Part shown: positions 1 to 9,694 of the stretch, piece by piece | Layout of the letters: each line of letters opens with the position of its first letter | How positions within the stretch are numbered: the stretch's first letter is position 1 | Assembly: GCA_029204225.1 (NCBI GenBank) | Contig: CM055094.1 | Span: forward strand, 7,549,143-7,613,142 | DNA length: 64,000 bases | Direction of reading: 5' to 3' | Source of the DNA: Diphasiastrum complanatum | Lineage: Eukaryota; Streptophyta; Lycopodiopsida; Lycopodiales; Lycopodiaceae | Notes under the pieces: model-generated | Told to the model about the DNA's origin: nothing | Seen by the model: the letters and a program-made list of their open reading frames with translations, nothing else | Databases searched by the model: none | Translations under genes and position numbers: made by a program

Positions 1-584
1 TTTAAATAAGTTGACTATCAGTACCCTATTCCGCACATGGATGACCTCTTTGCGGCACCTCTAAGCTCTTTTCTAAGATAGATCTTCATTCTGAATATCA
101 CCAAATTAAGATGCACCCTTTTGACAAACATAAGACTGCTTCTCACCTTGGTTTATATGTATTTCGCGTGCTTCCTGTTGGTGTTACTAATGGTCCTCCT
201 ACGTTCCAGAATGTGATGAATAACATCATGCGTCCTCTTCTTGGTCGTTGTGTCTTGGTTTATTCTGATGATATTCTTATTTTTAGCTGAGCATGTTTCC
301 CACCTTTCCTCTGTTTTTCAGTTATTTGAACATCACCAGTTATTTGCTAAGTTGTCTAAATGTTCTTTTGTTGTTGCTAAGATCGAGTTTCTTGGTTTTC
401 TTGTTTGTGATGGGCACATTCGTCTGGACCCTCATAAGGTTCAGGCCATCCAGGATTAGCCTATTTCGACTGATGTTCATCATGTTCGTATGTTCCTTGG
501 GTTAGCCACTCACCTTCGTCGTCCCGTTCCTCATTTTGCCACTGTTGCATCTCCTCTTCATGCACTTTTGAAGAAGTCTAGTAT
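1..584 (+). pseudogene. Ty3/gypsy reverse transcriptase fragment
   Basis: This is a piece of the same gypsy family as the element at 31553-35516, and DNA and protein align colinearly with 32410-32990. It starts at the MDDLF motif, passes the block before the active site and ends soon after the HALLKKS motif at the RNase H boundary. The catalytic Y-F-D-D has become Y-S-D-D, small deletions break the frame, and a TAG at 456-458 replaces a Trp codon. The fragment is cut by the left window edge and switches abruptly to LINE sequence near 585. It is a dead relic in intron 8 of the dynein gene. Confidence 0.85.
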
Positions 585-850
585 GACTGATCATAATAGT
601 GCGGTAGTTGTCGACAATCGAAGGATGCCCGGCTTTGAGGATAGGGTGTAAAAGGTTGGTGCACCACGATGTGGGGAGACCGAAGATGACAGATTGGTTA
701 AAGATATGGGAAATGTATGGGGCAATAATGTGAGCAACTGGTTTTAGGAAGTCCATACTTAGGAGGTCAACATTAGTGGCCTTTTGGGTTTGACCAATTT
801 GGATGGCGTTTTCAACCATGGACGGGGTAAAGAGGGTGAATTCTGAAGGG
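585..850 (-). pseudogene. LINE reverse transcriptase fragment
   Basis: The minus-strand frame (819 down to about 590) reads as the N-terminal part of a non-LTR retrotransposon reverse transcriptase. It has the block PTSWCTN, then P-I-x-K-A-G and DNYRTI, which are hallmarks of the LINE RT entry region. No endonuclease or catalytic FxDD block is present. It is truncated on the 3' side against the gypsy fragment and ends on its 5' side next to a (GA)n tract. It may belong to the same LINE family as 48705-50100, but the two pieces do not overlap. Confidence 0.7.
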
Positions 851-867
851 CGTGGGGAAAGAGAAAT

Positions 868-871
<4 letters not shown>

Positions 872-926
<55 letters not shown>
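872..926. repeat. (GA)n microsatellite
   Basis: About 27 uninterrupted GA units. They translate as Arg-Glu repeats in a spurious frame. The tract lies immediately beside a LINE fragment, as do two other (GA)n tracts in this window. Confidence 0.95.
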
Positions 927-928
<2 letters not shown>

Positions 929-1383
929 TATAGCCATTGTTTCAAGTAGGAATACGCGCTTATCAGCACTACCATATTGTGTTCTGATTCTCTCTTTTAT
1001 ACATATTTGCTACTGTTCAATTATTACGTTCTTGATTGAATGCAATTGTCTCTCTCACTCTCTTGCACACAAACACGGTTATCAGAGACAGAGGATCGCA
1101 TGGCTGTCCAAGACGCCTAATGCTTCGCAATCCTACTGTTACGGCAGTCTCAGACTCCTACTCTGATAACCCAAAAGGACAACAAGCTTTTGCTTCCGTT
1201 CTCTAATCAATCCTCGTTCCTAAATACGCAGTTACTACTGTGTTCACAATTGTTTTTCTTTACTATTGGTAGAGACATCGTTTACATCGTAATCGTCTCT
1301 TGTGTTCTGCTTCCGTCATTACTCCGCTGCAGTCGCAATCAATCGTAGACCACGCAGACCACCATCATACACCAACAAAGAAA
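927..1383. other. Intronic sequence without a recognised feature
   Basis: I see no gene or repeat family I can name between the (GA)n tract and the truncated 3' edge of the gypsy element at 1384. Confidence 0.5.
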
Positions 1384-1860
1384 ACCAATCTGCACCAAGA
1401 ATAATGTGATAGCGCTCCAGAGGAATAATATAGAAATTTGCCTGTCCAGAGAAGTCACCAATGCTATAGTCCAAGCCCTGAAACATCTGAGAGCTAATTA
1501 AAGAATGTGAGCTAGCAACCTCAACACTGAGAGACTATGTAGCAGAAATAGGTGTAGCACGAATCTTGGTGGAAATGTAACTGCTAATAAATGAATGTGT
1601 ACTGCCAGTATCCACCAAAGCAATATACTCTCGCCCCAAAATGCGGACACGTAACCGAATAGTACAAGGACCAGGACGCCCAGCCCAAGTAGCATAAGCA
1701 AGCTGTGCTTGGCAAGCGGCGGAAGCAGGATCATCAGGAAGTGGGTCAGCTGCTCATCAACATAATGTGGATCAGAAGTATCAAGAATCTGGATATAAAT
1801 ATCAGAATCATCAGGAGTAAGAGCCTCATGGTAAAAAGCAGCGGTAGGACCAGGACACTG
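1384..1860 (-). pseudogene. Retropepsin region of gypsy element A
   Basis: Following gag, the reverse-complement frame contains the family's linker (A-Y-A-T-W-A-G-R-P-G), the retropepsin active site VDTGSTHSF and the downstream G-Q-A-N-F-Y-I-I-P block, ending at ILGADW. The active-site Asp-Thr-Gly is intact. An in-frame TAG inside the flap region and the truncation at 1384 show that it cannot make a full protease. The known role is cleavage of the Gag-Pol polyprotein. Confidence 0.75.
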
Positions 1861-2559
1861 TCAGCAATCACAGGCTAGATGATCTGGACTCTTACAGCGA
1901 TAACAGAGGCGCTTCTGCTGAATCTCAGCGAACTCTGCGGCTGAATAACGTCGAACAAAGGCAGGTTGGGGTGTAGGAGGGCGAGGAGGAATGGTAGTAG
2001 AAGAAGCCAAAGTAGGAGAAGCAGTGAAATGAGATGGAGAAAAACGAGAAGAAGTGGATAACTCAGGATACTTATGCTGCAAGGTAGTAGCCAAGGAGAT
2101 AGCATCCGAGAGAGTAGGAGGCTGAAAAGATGAGACATCATATCGTAAGGAGCCTCTAAGACCGGCAATAAAACGTGAAATAAGCTCTATAGGATGAAGA
2201 TCAGTAAAAAGGTAGGAAAGCTCAGTAAACTGATCAATATAAACAATCAAATCACTAGTATGGCGAAGGCTACGAAACAGATCACGTTCGCGAACCAACC
2301 ATTGTGGGTCAATCATAGCCATACGAAGATCATGACGAAAAGTAGGCCATATATGTAACCCCTCACGAGTAGGCTTAGAGAGATAGACATGCCACCAAGT
2401 CTGAGCTCGACCATCTAAATGTAATGCAACCAACTGCAATTTCTGGGTGTCAGTCTTGGGATACATAAGAAAATAGGTCTCTAATTTAGAAAACCAATTT
2501 TCCAAGATATTTCCATTGGGCACAAGCAATACCTGGGTGGGTGTTGATCCGTCGTCCAA
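1861..2559 (-). CDS. Gag of Ty3/gypsy element A (capsid and zinc knuckle)
   Basis: An open frame of about 232 codons reads as a retrotransposon Gag (PF03732-type capsid). Visible blocks are W-F-S-K-L-E-T-Y-F, then L-H-L-D-G-R-A-Q-T-W-W (the conserved G-x-A-x-x-W-W), then Y-I-D-Q-F-T-E-L and I-S-R-F-I-A-G-L. A Pro/Ser-rich hinge follows. It ends in a canonical CX2CX4HX4C zinc knuckle, CYRCKSPDHLACDC. Gag packages element RNA into virus-like particles. The start near 2559 (MDDGST) is an inference; part of the N-terminus seen in the related element at 44198 is absent, so the protein may be 5'-shortened. Confidence 0.8.
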   Translation of the reverse strand: MDDGSTPTQVLLVPNGNILENWFSKLETYFLMYPKTDTQKLQLVALHLDGRAQTWWHVYLSKPTREGLHIWPTFRHDLRMAMIDPQWLVRERDLFRSLRHTSDLIVYIDQFTELSYLFTDLHPIELISRFIAGLRGSLRYDVSSFQPPTLSDAISLATTLQHKYPELSTSSRFSPSHFTASPTLASSTTIPPRPPTPQPAFVRRYSAAEFAEIQQKRLCYRCKSPDHLACDC

Positions 2560-3320
2560 TCAGTAGTGCCAACAAAGAGAGGTAAAAGCTGAAGATATGA
2601 CAAAATAGATGCGCCAACCAGCCACCAATCCGAATCCTCAACTCGCACCAAATAAGCTGAAAAGAGTGTTGAAAGAGGGCGCTGGGCAGCAGCTATTGAA
2701 TCTGAAAAATGATGAGTAAAATAGCTGAAAATAATGGTGATGTAGGGCGCTGGACAGCCTCCAATCAAGGTAAAAAATGGTCAGCAAATCGGTGACGAAA
2801 AGTGTCGAAAATGATGAGGTAGTAGGGCGCTGGACAGCAGCTACCAAATCTGCAAAAACAATGAAAATCTGTCAAAAAAATCGACGAAATTGATGGGTTA
2901 GCAGGGCGCTGGACAGCCTCCACCGAAGCTGCAAAAAAATAATGAAGAAATCGTCGAAAGTGATGGGCAGTAGGGCGTTGAACAACCACCACCAAATCTG
3001 CAAAAAACGATGGAGAAAATCGGTGAAAATGATGGGTAGTAGGGTGCTGGACAGCCAGCAAACAAGCTGGACTTAGGGGCCGGAAAATCTGCCAAAAAAA
3101 AAAAAAAAAATTTAGCCGGCAAATTTAGCGGAAGTACTTCTGCTAACTGTCCACTAAAGCTCCACCAAGGAAAATGGTCTGATGGGCGCTGGTCCTCCTC
3201 CAAACTGTGCTGAACGTTGCTGAAGCAAAGAGATGAAAGCCCTCAGCAAAGAGAGAAAAATCAGCAAGGAAAATGGGCGCCCAATCAAAAAATTAGATCT
3301 GAAATTCAGCAATTAGGAAA
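2560..3320 (-). repeat. Gypsy leader with GCGCTGGACAGC tandem repeats
   Basis: The untranslated leader between primer site and gag holds at least six diverged 62-84-bp units, each beginning on the plus strand with a variant of GGGCGCTGGACAGC (near 2679, 2747, 2825, 2909, 2971 and 3041) followed by an A-rich stretch. A related array occurs in the gag-only element at 29530-29900. Close to the primer site (3125-3146) lies a near-perfect 22-bp palindrome centred on GTAC; the copy at 29952-29973 is perfect. The repeats and palindrome suggest an RNA packaging or dimerisation leader, by inference. Confidence 0.75.
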
Positions 3321-3334
3321 GTGCTCTGATACCA
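3321..3334 (-). promoter_or_regulatory. Primer-binding site, initiator Met tRNA type
   Basis: On the minus strand this reads TGGTATCAGAGCAC, the plant initiator-Met tRNA complement that primes minus-strand DNA synthesis. It begins directly after the LTR end TAACT, which fixes the LTR boundary at 3335. Confidence 0.9.
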
Positions 3335-3710
3335 AGTTACAAGCTAAGATTTACTAGCTATGCTAGAAAGCAGGACTTAAGCTAGAAAGCAGGAAGAGAG
3401 AATGCTTTAGGAGGCTAAAGAGGAGCAATCATCATAAACTGAATAAAGGAATACAATGTTGCCCTACATATACCCTCTCCCTAAATCAAATAGAGGATTC
3501 TTAAAAGGGAGGGAAAAGGATTTGGAGGGAAAATAGTGCGCCCTCCCAATAGGAGGACCCCCACTCCAAATCAACGTGACCAAGTCCTAAAAATATGACC
3601 AAATAGGGCCCAAGGCCAATATATGAATAAAAAGGGCCCCTAGGCCTGCTTATGCATAATAACAAATAAAAGAATGGACGCGGCGAATGTAATGAGCCAA
3701 GTCCATAACT
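3335..3710 (-). repeat. 5' LTR of gypsy element A, 376 bp
   Basis: Read on the minus strand it starts AGTTATGGAC and ends GTAACT, so the termini form AGTTA...TAACT instead of the usual TG...CA. The 5' start is shared with the LTR at 35199 and the 3' end with the LTR at 30166, so the boundaries are supported by other copies. It contains the family landmark GGAGGGCGCACTATT. Confidence 0.85.
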
Positions 3711-3845
3711 ATTGTAGTCTTTTATTCAGTTGATGATATTGATCTCTCTCTTTAGTCTCCTTAATCTCTCTCTTTCATGCTTTCTAAGGTTAAGTCTTGC
3801 TTATGTGATGCTTTCATAGCCTTATGTGAGGCTTCATTCGTAACT
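3711..3845 (+). repeat. 3' part of a gypsy LTR, plus orientation
   Basis: About 135 bp match the R/U5-like half of the same LTR family (ATTCAG, GATGATATTGATCTCTCTC, then CTTGCTTATGTGATGC) and end at TAACT (3845). It abuts the start of the opposite-strand LTR exactly at 3710/3711, so two LTR relics sit head to head. Confidence 0.7.
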
Positions 3846-3984
3846 GCCCCATCCATACCGTCTTCAGAATGGGGTATGGAACTATGATGGCATCCATTCA
3901 TCCTCTATAGCAGGTGACCTGATTGACTTTATTACTGGATGAGACCTATTGTTTTTCATGGAGACTCATGAGAGTCATGAGCAC

Positions 3985-4185
3985 CGGCTACCCACCTTTC
4001 CAAGGTACAGATGGGATTCAACCTCTACCTCATGTGTGTCACACATACTATAGAAATGGGCCTCCCGCGGGACGCCACTATGCCAGTCTCAATGACTACT
4101 CGATGTGACGAAAGCCGAAACTAACCCATCACTATCCGCAGTTTGCGTGAGATACTCTCCAACAAGTATCCAGGTACTACAGGGG
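3985..4185 (-). pseudogene. LINE ORF2 C-terminal fragment
   Basis: Aligns over roughly 190 bp with the LINE C-terminal region at 49280-49490. It includes the stretch encoding the Cys/His motif and the block just before it; CACACATACTA and TATCCGCA words are shared at the same spacing. It is diverged and does not keep a reading frame. Its upstream (5') edge ends in a G run followed by a (GA)n tract. Confidence 0.7.

Positions 4186-4187
<2 letters not shown>

Positions 4188-4240
<53 letters not shown>
4188..4240. repeat. (GA)n microsatellite
   Basis: About 26 GA units following a run of Gs, immediately beside the LINE fragment. Confidence 0.95.
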
Positions 4241-4241
<1 letters not shown>

Positions 4242-4244
<3 letters not shown>

Positions 4245-5481
4245 AAATAATCAATGTTAGGATTTTCAATGCTTAGAAATGGACCCAATCATACAGGACT
4301 AGTCAAACCAAGGTTAATTGAACATGAAGGGTTCCACAACCATTATTCAAATATATGGAGACCCTATTATGTTTTTTAAATGGATTCAATTTGGGAAAGC
4401 GGATGAGATCACCTACAATTAGTTGTTAAAGCCAAGTTCAAGGCCAAGGTAAGGTTGTTATGGAACTAACAACAAAGGTGGTGCTTACTTCCATGCCTTC
4501 AGAAGCCTGGTCAAGTGGGCCAGAAGGTTTTTCCACAAAAGCAAAGCTGGGTATAATTGCAGCAAGGGATCTCTCAAGATTACTAAGATAGCAAATTTTG
4601 ATGAAGCTCAAGCAACTAAGCAGCTCTTCGATAAGTTCATAGCTAGTTGCACAAGGGCATTCCACATGGTTTGAGAGGGGAGAAAAAGTTTCCACACTGT
4701 TCTCTCCTCTCTACTGTGCAACTTAGTTTATTATTGCTTTCGATTGGTCCTGTTGTGTTATATGATGCACACTATGATGCTAATTCTAGTTGTATGAAAT
4801 ATGATTTTGTAAATGTAACTAAGCACGTTGTGTAGTTTATTTGGAAATTCCAACAAGATTTTGATCAGCTAGAGAAGCTGGAGGAATTCAATTGAATTGA
4901 GTCATGAACTATTCTGGCTTGTGACATGGTGGCACGCTTTCTACCTGGACAAAATGTGAAGCTCAAAATTGACTAATTGCACAGGCTAGTACAGTATGTA
5001 GTGATGATCAGGAGCACCACCTAGAGAGAGTGTGGAACTTGAATTGGGCTCATTCCAGGGGCATTTTCGGCATGTGTGCTTCTCTGTAGGATGAGTCTTA
5101 AGGTAAAGGAAAGGAAAAGCTGAATCAGATTGCTATGTACTTGATGTCGTAGAGTATGTGGTTATCAAAATTTCCAGCCTAAGAGTAGTTTTCAGGGAAG
5201 TTGGTGACCAGGATTTCTCATTCATTTGTGCCTCGATTAACATGGACTCTGTGCCATCAAGTAATGCAAAACAAGTGGAAACATGTTAATAAAGCAGCTT
5301 GATGAAATTTTTTAATGCTTGCAAACAAGTGGTCATTTGAAGATTCATGATTGGGGTCCACGTATGGCAATATTGCATTCTACACAGTGATTACCTTTCA
5401 AAAAATGTGGCCCCACTCACTGATTCAAGCACAACAGAGCAGGATATCTTTAATGATACATGGAGGGAAAGCATTCTCTAC
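4242..5481. other. Start of intron 8; no identified gene
   Basis: This follows the 5' splice site of exon 8 on the minus strand. I found no WD40-repeat exon here. A plus-strand frame at about 4455-4680 is open for some 75 codons (for example GGAYFHAFRSLVKWARRFF) and looks coding-like but is flanked by stops and matches nothing I recognise; it could be an old transposon or retrogene relic. Confidence 0.45.
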
Positions 5482-5970
5482 CTTATTGTGAAAAGTGTTC
5501 TGGACAAGTGCTCGTTCAGCGATATCAAGAGCCTTTGCAAGGCCTGTGATATGGTTTACATCAACCAAATGACTAGTAGCTGGCACTGAGAATAGTTCTT
5601 CAACATCCAGCACACCATCAACTGCACTAGCTTGGCCACTAGTGCCAGCAGCTTGTCTTTGCACTTGATTGTGAACAGAAGAGCTTACTAATCTTGATGA
5701 TCTCCGTGAGGCAGATGTGCTGCCAGCAATTGATTCCTTCCTATGAGACTTTGGACTACCTTTTACAGATGCTAGGCTTTCTCGTCGGGAAGCAGATATG
5801 CTTGCTGCTGTAGAGGTTTTGCGTGAGGCAGCAATACTCCCCATAATGGAACCTTTTCGTGAGGCTGCTATGCTTCCAACAAGAGATCCTTTCCTGGAAA
5901 AAGCTATGTTACTCATAACAGACCCTCTTCGTGAGCTTGCTAAGCCTCCAACTGCAGGCATGCGTTGGAC
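5482..5970 (-). CDS. DNAI4: DNAI4-like exon 8: serine/arginine repeats and helical QN-F block
   Basis: The acceptor CCACAG precedes 5970 and the donor AAG|GTAGAG follows 5482; 489 nt, phase 0 on both sides. The first 110 residues hold a repeated unit of about 14 residues of the form S-I-A-A-S-R-K-G-S, with at least seven R-(R/K)-x-S sites: RRGS, RKGS twice, RKTS, RRES, RKES, RRSS. These are consensus sites for basophilic kinases. The last 40 residues (VDVNHITGLAKALDIAERA, then LVQNTFHNK) match the helical segment that precedes the WD40 domain in WDR78/IC138. Chlamydomonas IC138 is known to be regulated by phosphorylation, which fits the repeats. It is separated from exon 7 by a 31-kb intron. 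Confidence 0.8.
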
Positions 5971-6070
5971 CTGTGGTTGAACAGTTTTTGAGTTTTTCAT
6001 AAAATTAAAATATCTAAGTAAATTCAACTTCCTTCGTTGCACGAGAATACCCATTCTAGTAGCATATGGA

Positions 6071-7461
6071 GACAAATATCCAGATTAAATGTTGCTAAGT
6101 ATGCAAGCTGTTAACATGATTTGCATAGCTCAAAAGCATACTAAAATGACTAACAACTTGAGTTCAAAGTCCATGGTTAGCCAAGAATATAAAGTGACCT
6201 AATGGTTGTAGGAAATTGGCAATCATACTAGGGTTTACTAGACGGCACGCACATTTAGATCCCTATGATCATTGAGAGATAGATCAATCACACAACATTA
6301 ATGAAAAGAGCAAGTCTAGTAACCCTAATATGCGCACACTCCAAGGAGAAAAAACACTTCCTTATCTACAAGGGAGGAGAACAAGAACTTAGCAAACAGA
6401 CATGTGGAGGGGAGGAGCTACACCAAAGATCTGACAAATGGTACACTTCATCCAACAACCAAGTACCTCATACAATGTGTCACTATTTATAACTTTCTGG
6501 GTCCCACGAGTTATAACTAGTACTTAGGGATTAATGTTTCCCATGTGCCACACATCACATTCAAATTATGACTTTAGACTCTTCTAATAACTTGAGATTG
6601 ACACTTCTACCTAGTACCTCCTTCAGAATAATCATTATTATCCAACATTGACTTAATTAACAGATTGTTGGACTCCAAGGCATTATACATTTTGAGGAAG
6701 TACAAAATTTTATTCCCAGTATGTAGAATTTGTAGTAGCAGATGCCAATTTTGTTCGAAGATGAGTGTATCCTCCATGGCCATCTAATCCAAGCAGCTTC
6801 AAGAGACAATGTATAACCGCCATCGAAACACCAACAAGATTATACTGCACCAACCATGTAGATACCTGACAAGTAGCAGGAGAATAGCCATCGCAATTAA
6901 CCACGTAGATGTCGCCATACTACACACTCCTTTACACAACATTTGTCCAACCAAAATCTTGTTTTTATTTATCCCTGGAGCTTCAAACATAACTCGAGCA
7001 CTCCGCACAAATTTATCCTGCAATACTGTATGAGTATGAGCTGAGATTTGTTGATTACCCCAGACCGTTATATCCTACTCTCATCACAACTCGAAGACTC
7101 ATCCAGCAGACAATTGGGCTTCTTACTAGCCACCACATTCGCATAGAAATTTTTTATTAGCAACCATCACATCGAACACATTATTGTCCTTATAATCAAT
7201 CCCACTCTTTTTTACTCAACCACACTTGACTTAGCAGACTTCCGTGTATTTCCACCAGTATGCACAAATTCATTAATGCATCCCACCGTTCTTCAACATC
7301 CTTTTGTAGACTCCTCAGGACCAACACTTTCTCACACTCTCAGTCATCTCTTCATTCTATGTCGCCACTTTACATTGCCAGCTTCACCACACACATCATC
7401 AACATGATTATTTTCACAAAGTTACAAAATCAGTAGCGGTCTTTCTTCCTCCAGTATATCG
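6071..7461. other. Intronic DNA with one coding-like stretch on the minus strand
   Basis: Mostly unremarkable. On the minus strand about 7025-6705, two overlapping frames read protein-like sequence (QDKFVRSARVMFEAPGINKN, then VVNCDGYSPATCQVSTWL and CLLKLLGLDGHGG), suggesting a frameshifted old gene or transposon exon. I do not recognise the family. The 5-bp target duplication of the adjacent LTR element ends at 7466. Confidence 0.4.
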
Positions 7462-7466
7462 GGGCC
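7462..7466. repeat. Target-site duplication, left copy (GGGCC)
   Basis: GGGCC directly precedes the 5' LTR and matches 12364-12368 after the 3' LTR. Confidence 0.9.
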
Positions 7467-7760
7467 TGTTATGAACTCACCCAAGCTAACCCTAATTACG
7501 AAGTGGCCTTAATCGGGATATCTTTAGGTATTGGGCCATTACCATTCAGGGCATGTCCTTATGGGACCCAAGTACCCTAATTTCTAGAGGCCTCTAGATA
7601 GTATATATAAGGCTAAACATTAGATACAGGATTCATTGTAATCATTCTCTGCTAATAGGTATTGCTTGGGCTCTTCATGGGAGATCTCTTGTGTATGCTT
7701 AGCTATTGCTTGTAGGGCTTTCTTCATTTGATATCAACATTTGTGATTATGTTGGTAACA
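7467..7760 (+). repeat. 5' LTR of element B, 294 bp
   Basis: Begins TGTTATGAACTC, ends TTGGTAACA. It contains a TATATAAGG promoter-like motif near 7603. Relative to the 3' LTR it lacks about 35 bp (a deletion between CCTAATTT-like words) and a 47-bp tandem copy. Confidence 0.9.
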
Positions 7761-7774
7761 TGGTATGAGAGCAC
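7761..7774 (+). promoter_or_regulatory. Primer-binding site of element B
   Basis: TGGTATGAGAGCAC follows the LTR directly and differs by one base from the plant initiator-Met tRNA complement. Confidence 0.9.
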
Positions 7775-8764
7775 TTCCATATGCTTCCCTCTTCTCCCTC
7801 TAAGCTCTCTCATTCATCTCTCTCTCTCTAGCTGCCATCTCTTCCATTGTAGTCACAGATCTATCCATGCTCTCTGATCTACCTTTCTAGCTGCCCAGCC
7901 AGCTCCTCCATCTCCTCTCTCCATCGCTGCCAGCCCTCTCTCTCTCTCTCTCTCTCTCCTCTTTTTTCTACGTTGCCACCCATTCTGGTCCAGCGCTCTC
8001 TTCTCCTTCATCTCTCCTCTGCTGCTCCACGCTACTCTGCCTGTCCACCTCACAATTCCATGCTGGCCTCCATAGCTTCTCCAGCGCACATCCACATCTG
8101 CCCCGACCTTCCTGTCTGCACCCAGCCAGCTCTCCATCTCTTCCATGGCATGCTCACTGCCTCTCCAAGTGTCTCCTTTCAGGGACCTCCTACATGCCAG
8201 CCATCTTTCTTCCTGCTGTCAGCCCGCCATCTCTCCCATCTCTTCTTCTTCCCTGAGCTTCCCGCCGTCGCCTGCCTGCTCTCCCACCTCCTAGATTTCG
8301 GCCAGCTGCAGTTGCCTCCACCCAGATTCCACCCAATTACCTCCGGCCAGCTGTTTTCCCTGTTGTCCGTCTGCCTTCTCCTTCTCTACCTGCACCCTTC
8401 TCCCTTCTCCCTATCCTAGCCTTTGCTACTGATCTGCCTCAGCGTTTTCTTTCTTTCGGCGAGCACACACACCTCCATGCCTCTACTATACTTTTACAGG
8501 TTTACTGTATTTACGTTTCCGTTTCCGTTTTTGATTAATTTAAAATTCAGTTACCTTTAATTTTTTTTTTTCGCTTTTAACGACCCATAAAAAAAATAAA
8601 CAATAAAAAATAAAAACATTTGGGTCGATTATCGTTTGTTGGTGTTATTTTCCAATTCGTTTATTGTACTTTGTCTTTTCATTTAGGTTTCCGTTTTTAA
8701 GATCCATTAAAAAAAAATTGGATCATTGGTTAATATTTTTTCTCCGTTTTTATATGTTTTTGTC
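7775..8764 (+). other. Untranslated leader of element B, pyrimidine-rich then AT-rich
   Basis: The stretch 7790-8420 is strongly C/T-rich, with a (CT)n run near 7937-7957. From 8480 it is T-rich. The open frames here are low-complexity and not credible genes. It is the likely RNA leader of the element. Confidence 0.6.
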
Positions 8765-9198
8765 ATAGAACCCACAGTTCCCACAACCGTGGGTCCTGGG
8801 AACCGTGGAAGGAACCGAACCGTGGTACGGTTCATTAATTAATTAATTAATTAAATTTTTTTTGCCAATTGCCCCCCAAAATAGTTTTTGGCCCTCATTT
8901 TACAGTCTTTGGGCTGTTTATGATAATTCGAACCGTAAAATAGGACTGTAAAAATCCAGACACAGATTTCACAGAAGACATAGACACAGATTTCACAAAA
9001 GACACAGACACAGATTTCACAGAGACAGACACTTTTTTGGCCTTTTTTTTGCATATTTTTAGGCTATTTTTGGGGGTAGGGACAAAAAAATAATAATTAA
9101 TTAATTAATTAGTACGGTTCACCACAGTTCCCCCTTAAATTTTCTGAGAACCGTACGGTTCTCAGAACCGTGGTGAACCGTACACGGTTCATTAATTC
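8765..9198. mobile_element. MITE-like insertion in the leader of element B
   Basis: About 430 bp whose ends carry inverted GGTTC/GAACC motifs and (TTAA)n stretches: ACGGTTCATTAATTAATT on the left, and AATTAATTAATTAG then ACGGTTC on the right. It begins with CATAG, like the hAT elements at 13021 and 19537. Near the right end is a perfect 24-bp palindrome centred on GTAC (arms TCTGAGAACCGT). The middle has three tandem units of about 27 bp containing ACACAGATTTCACA (8960-9030). A non-autonomous DNA transposon is the best reading; the exact ends are uncertain. Confidence 0.55.
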
Positions 9199-9385
9199 TA
9201 TATATTTTGTTCATATTTTCGTTTTTTTTTTTTTATCATTACATCAGTTGTTTTGTGATTTGTTTTTCGTTTTCATTATTGATTTCGTTTTTTGTTATTA
9301 GCTTTTTTGGTTCCTTTTTCCTGTACCGCTCCGTTGACGTTTTTTTTTTTTATATACTTTCCGTTAAAAAAAAAAAGACGACAAT

Positions 9386-9660
9386 ATGATGCCACATTTC
9401 TCTTTTCCTAAGTATTCTGGTTTTTCCTCTACAGCTTGTGGTATTGCCGAATTCACCGACTGGGTGAATAATTTTTAAAAATATTTTTTCACTTATTCAT
9501 GTTCAGATGTTATGAAAATCATGATAGCTTCTTTGTGGTTAGATGGCCATGCAAAAGTTTGGTTTTCCATCTATCGTCGCACTCATCCTCTTATGATATG
9601 GGGCATATTTTTAGAAGATCTTCTACTTGCTACTACTCTTTCTGCGTTACCATCTGCATG
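9386..9660 (+). pseudogene. Gag-like capsid fragment of element B
   Basis: From ATG 9386 the frame reads SGFSSTACGIAEFTDWVNNF, an in-frame TAA at 9476, then IASLWLDGHAKVWF and W-G-I-F. The pattern L-x-G-x-A-x-x-W-F is the Gag capsid signature. The same order is found in the gag-like frame of element C (FLLKGSARSKWFDYV). The protein continues into a Ser/His/Glu-rich section (CEVESSPSPEIVIESHS) that also matches element C (CEVPFSCAGQIEIESHISS). The stop shows this copy is decayed. Confidence 0.7.
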
Positions 9661-9694
9661 TGAGGTTGAGTCTTCACCTAGTCCTGAGATAGTA

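Larger units (their letters stand above)
1384..3710 (-). mobile_element. Truncated Ty3/gypsy element A (5' LTR, leader, gag, protease)
   Basis: Read on the minus strand, this element has a complete 5' LTR (3335-3710), an initiator-Met primer site directly after it, an approximately 760-nt leader with tandem repeats, a gag frame and the start of an aspartic protease. It stops abruptly at 1384 in the middle of the protease motif I-L-G-A-D-W. Reverse transcriptase, integrase and the 3' LTR are missing. LTR and leader match the gag-only element at 27846-30412, and gag/protease match the elements at 31553 and 39841. The truncated end has no LTR, so it is a rearranged relic rather than a clean insertion. 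Confidence 0.85.

Noticed and set aside
852-1166. Open frame starting with an Arg/Glu repeat
   Set aside because: It is a reading of the (GA)n microsatellite and its flank; no conserved sequence follows.
4438-4695. 85-codon minus-strand frame as a WD40 exon of the dynein gene
   Set aside because: No WD or GH dipeptides or propeller pattern; the opposite strand looks at least as coding-like, and splice sites do not fit.
9207-9389. Phe-rich 60-codon frame in the leader of element B
   Set aside because: Low-complexity T-rich leader sequence; no homologous frame in element C.
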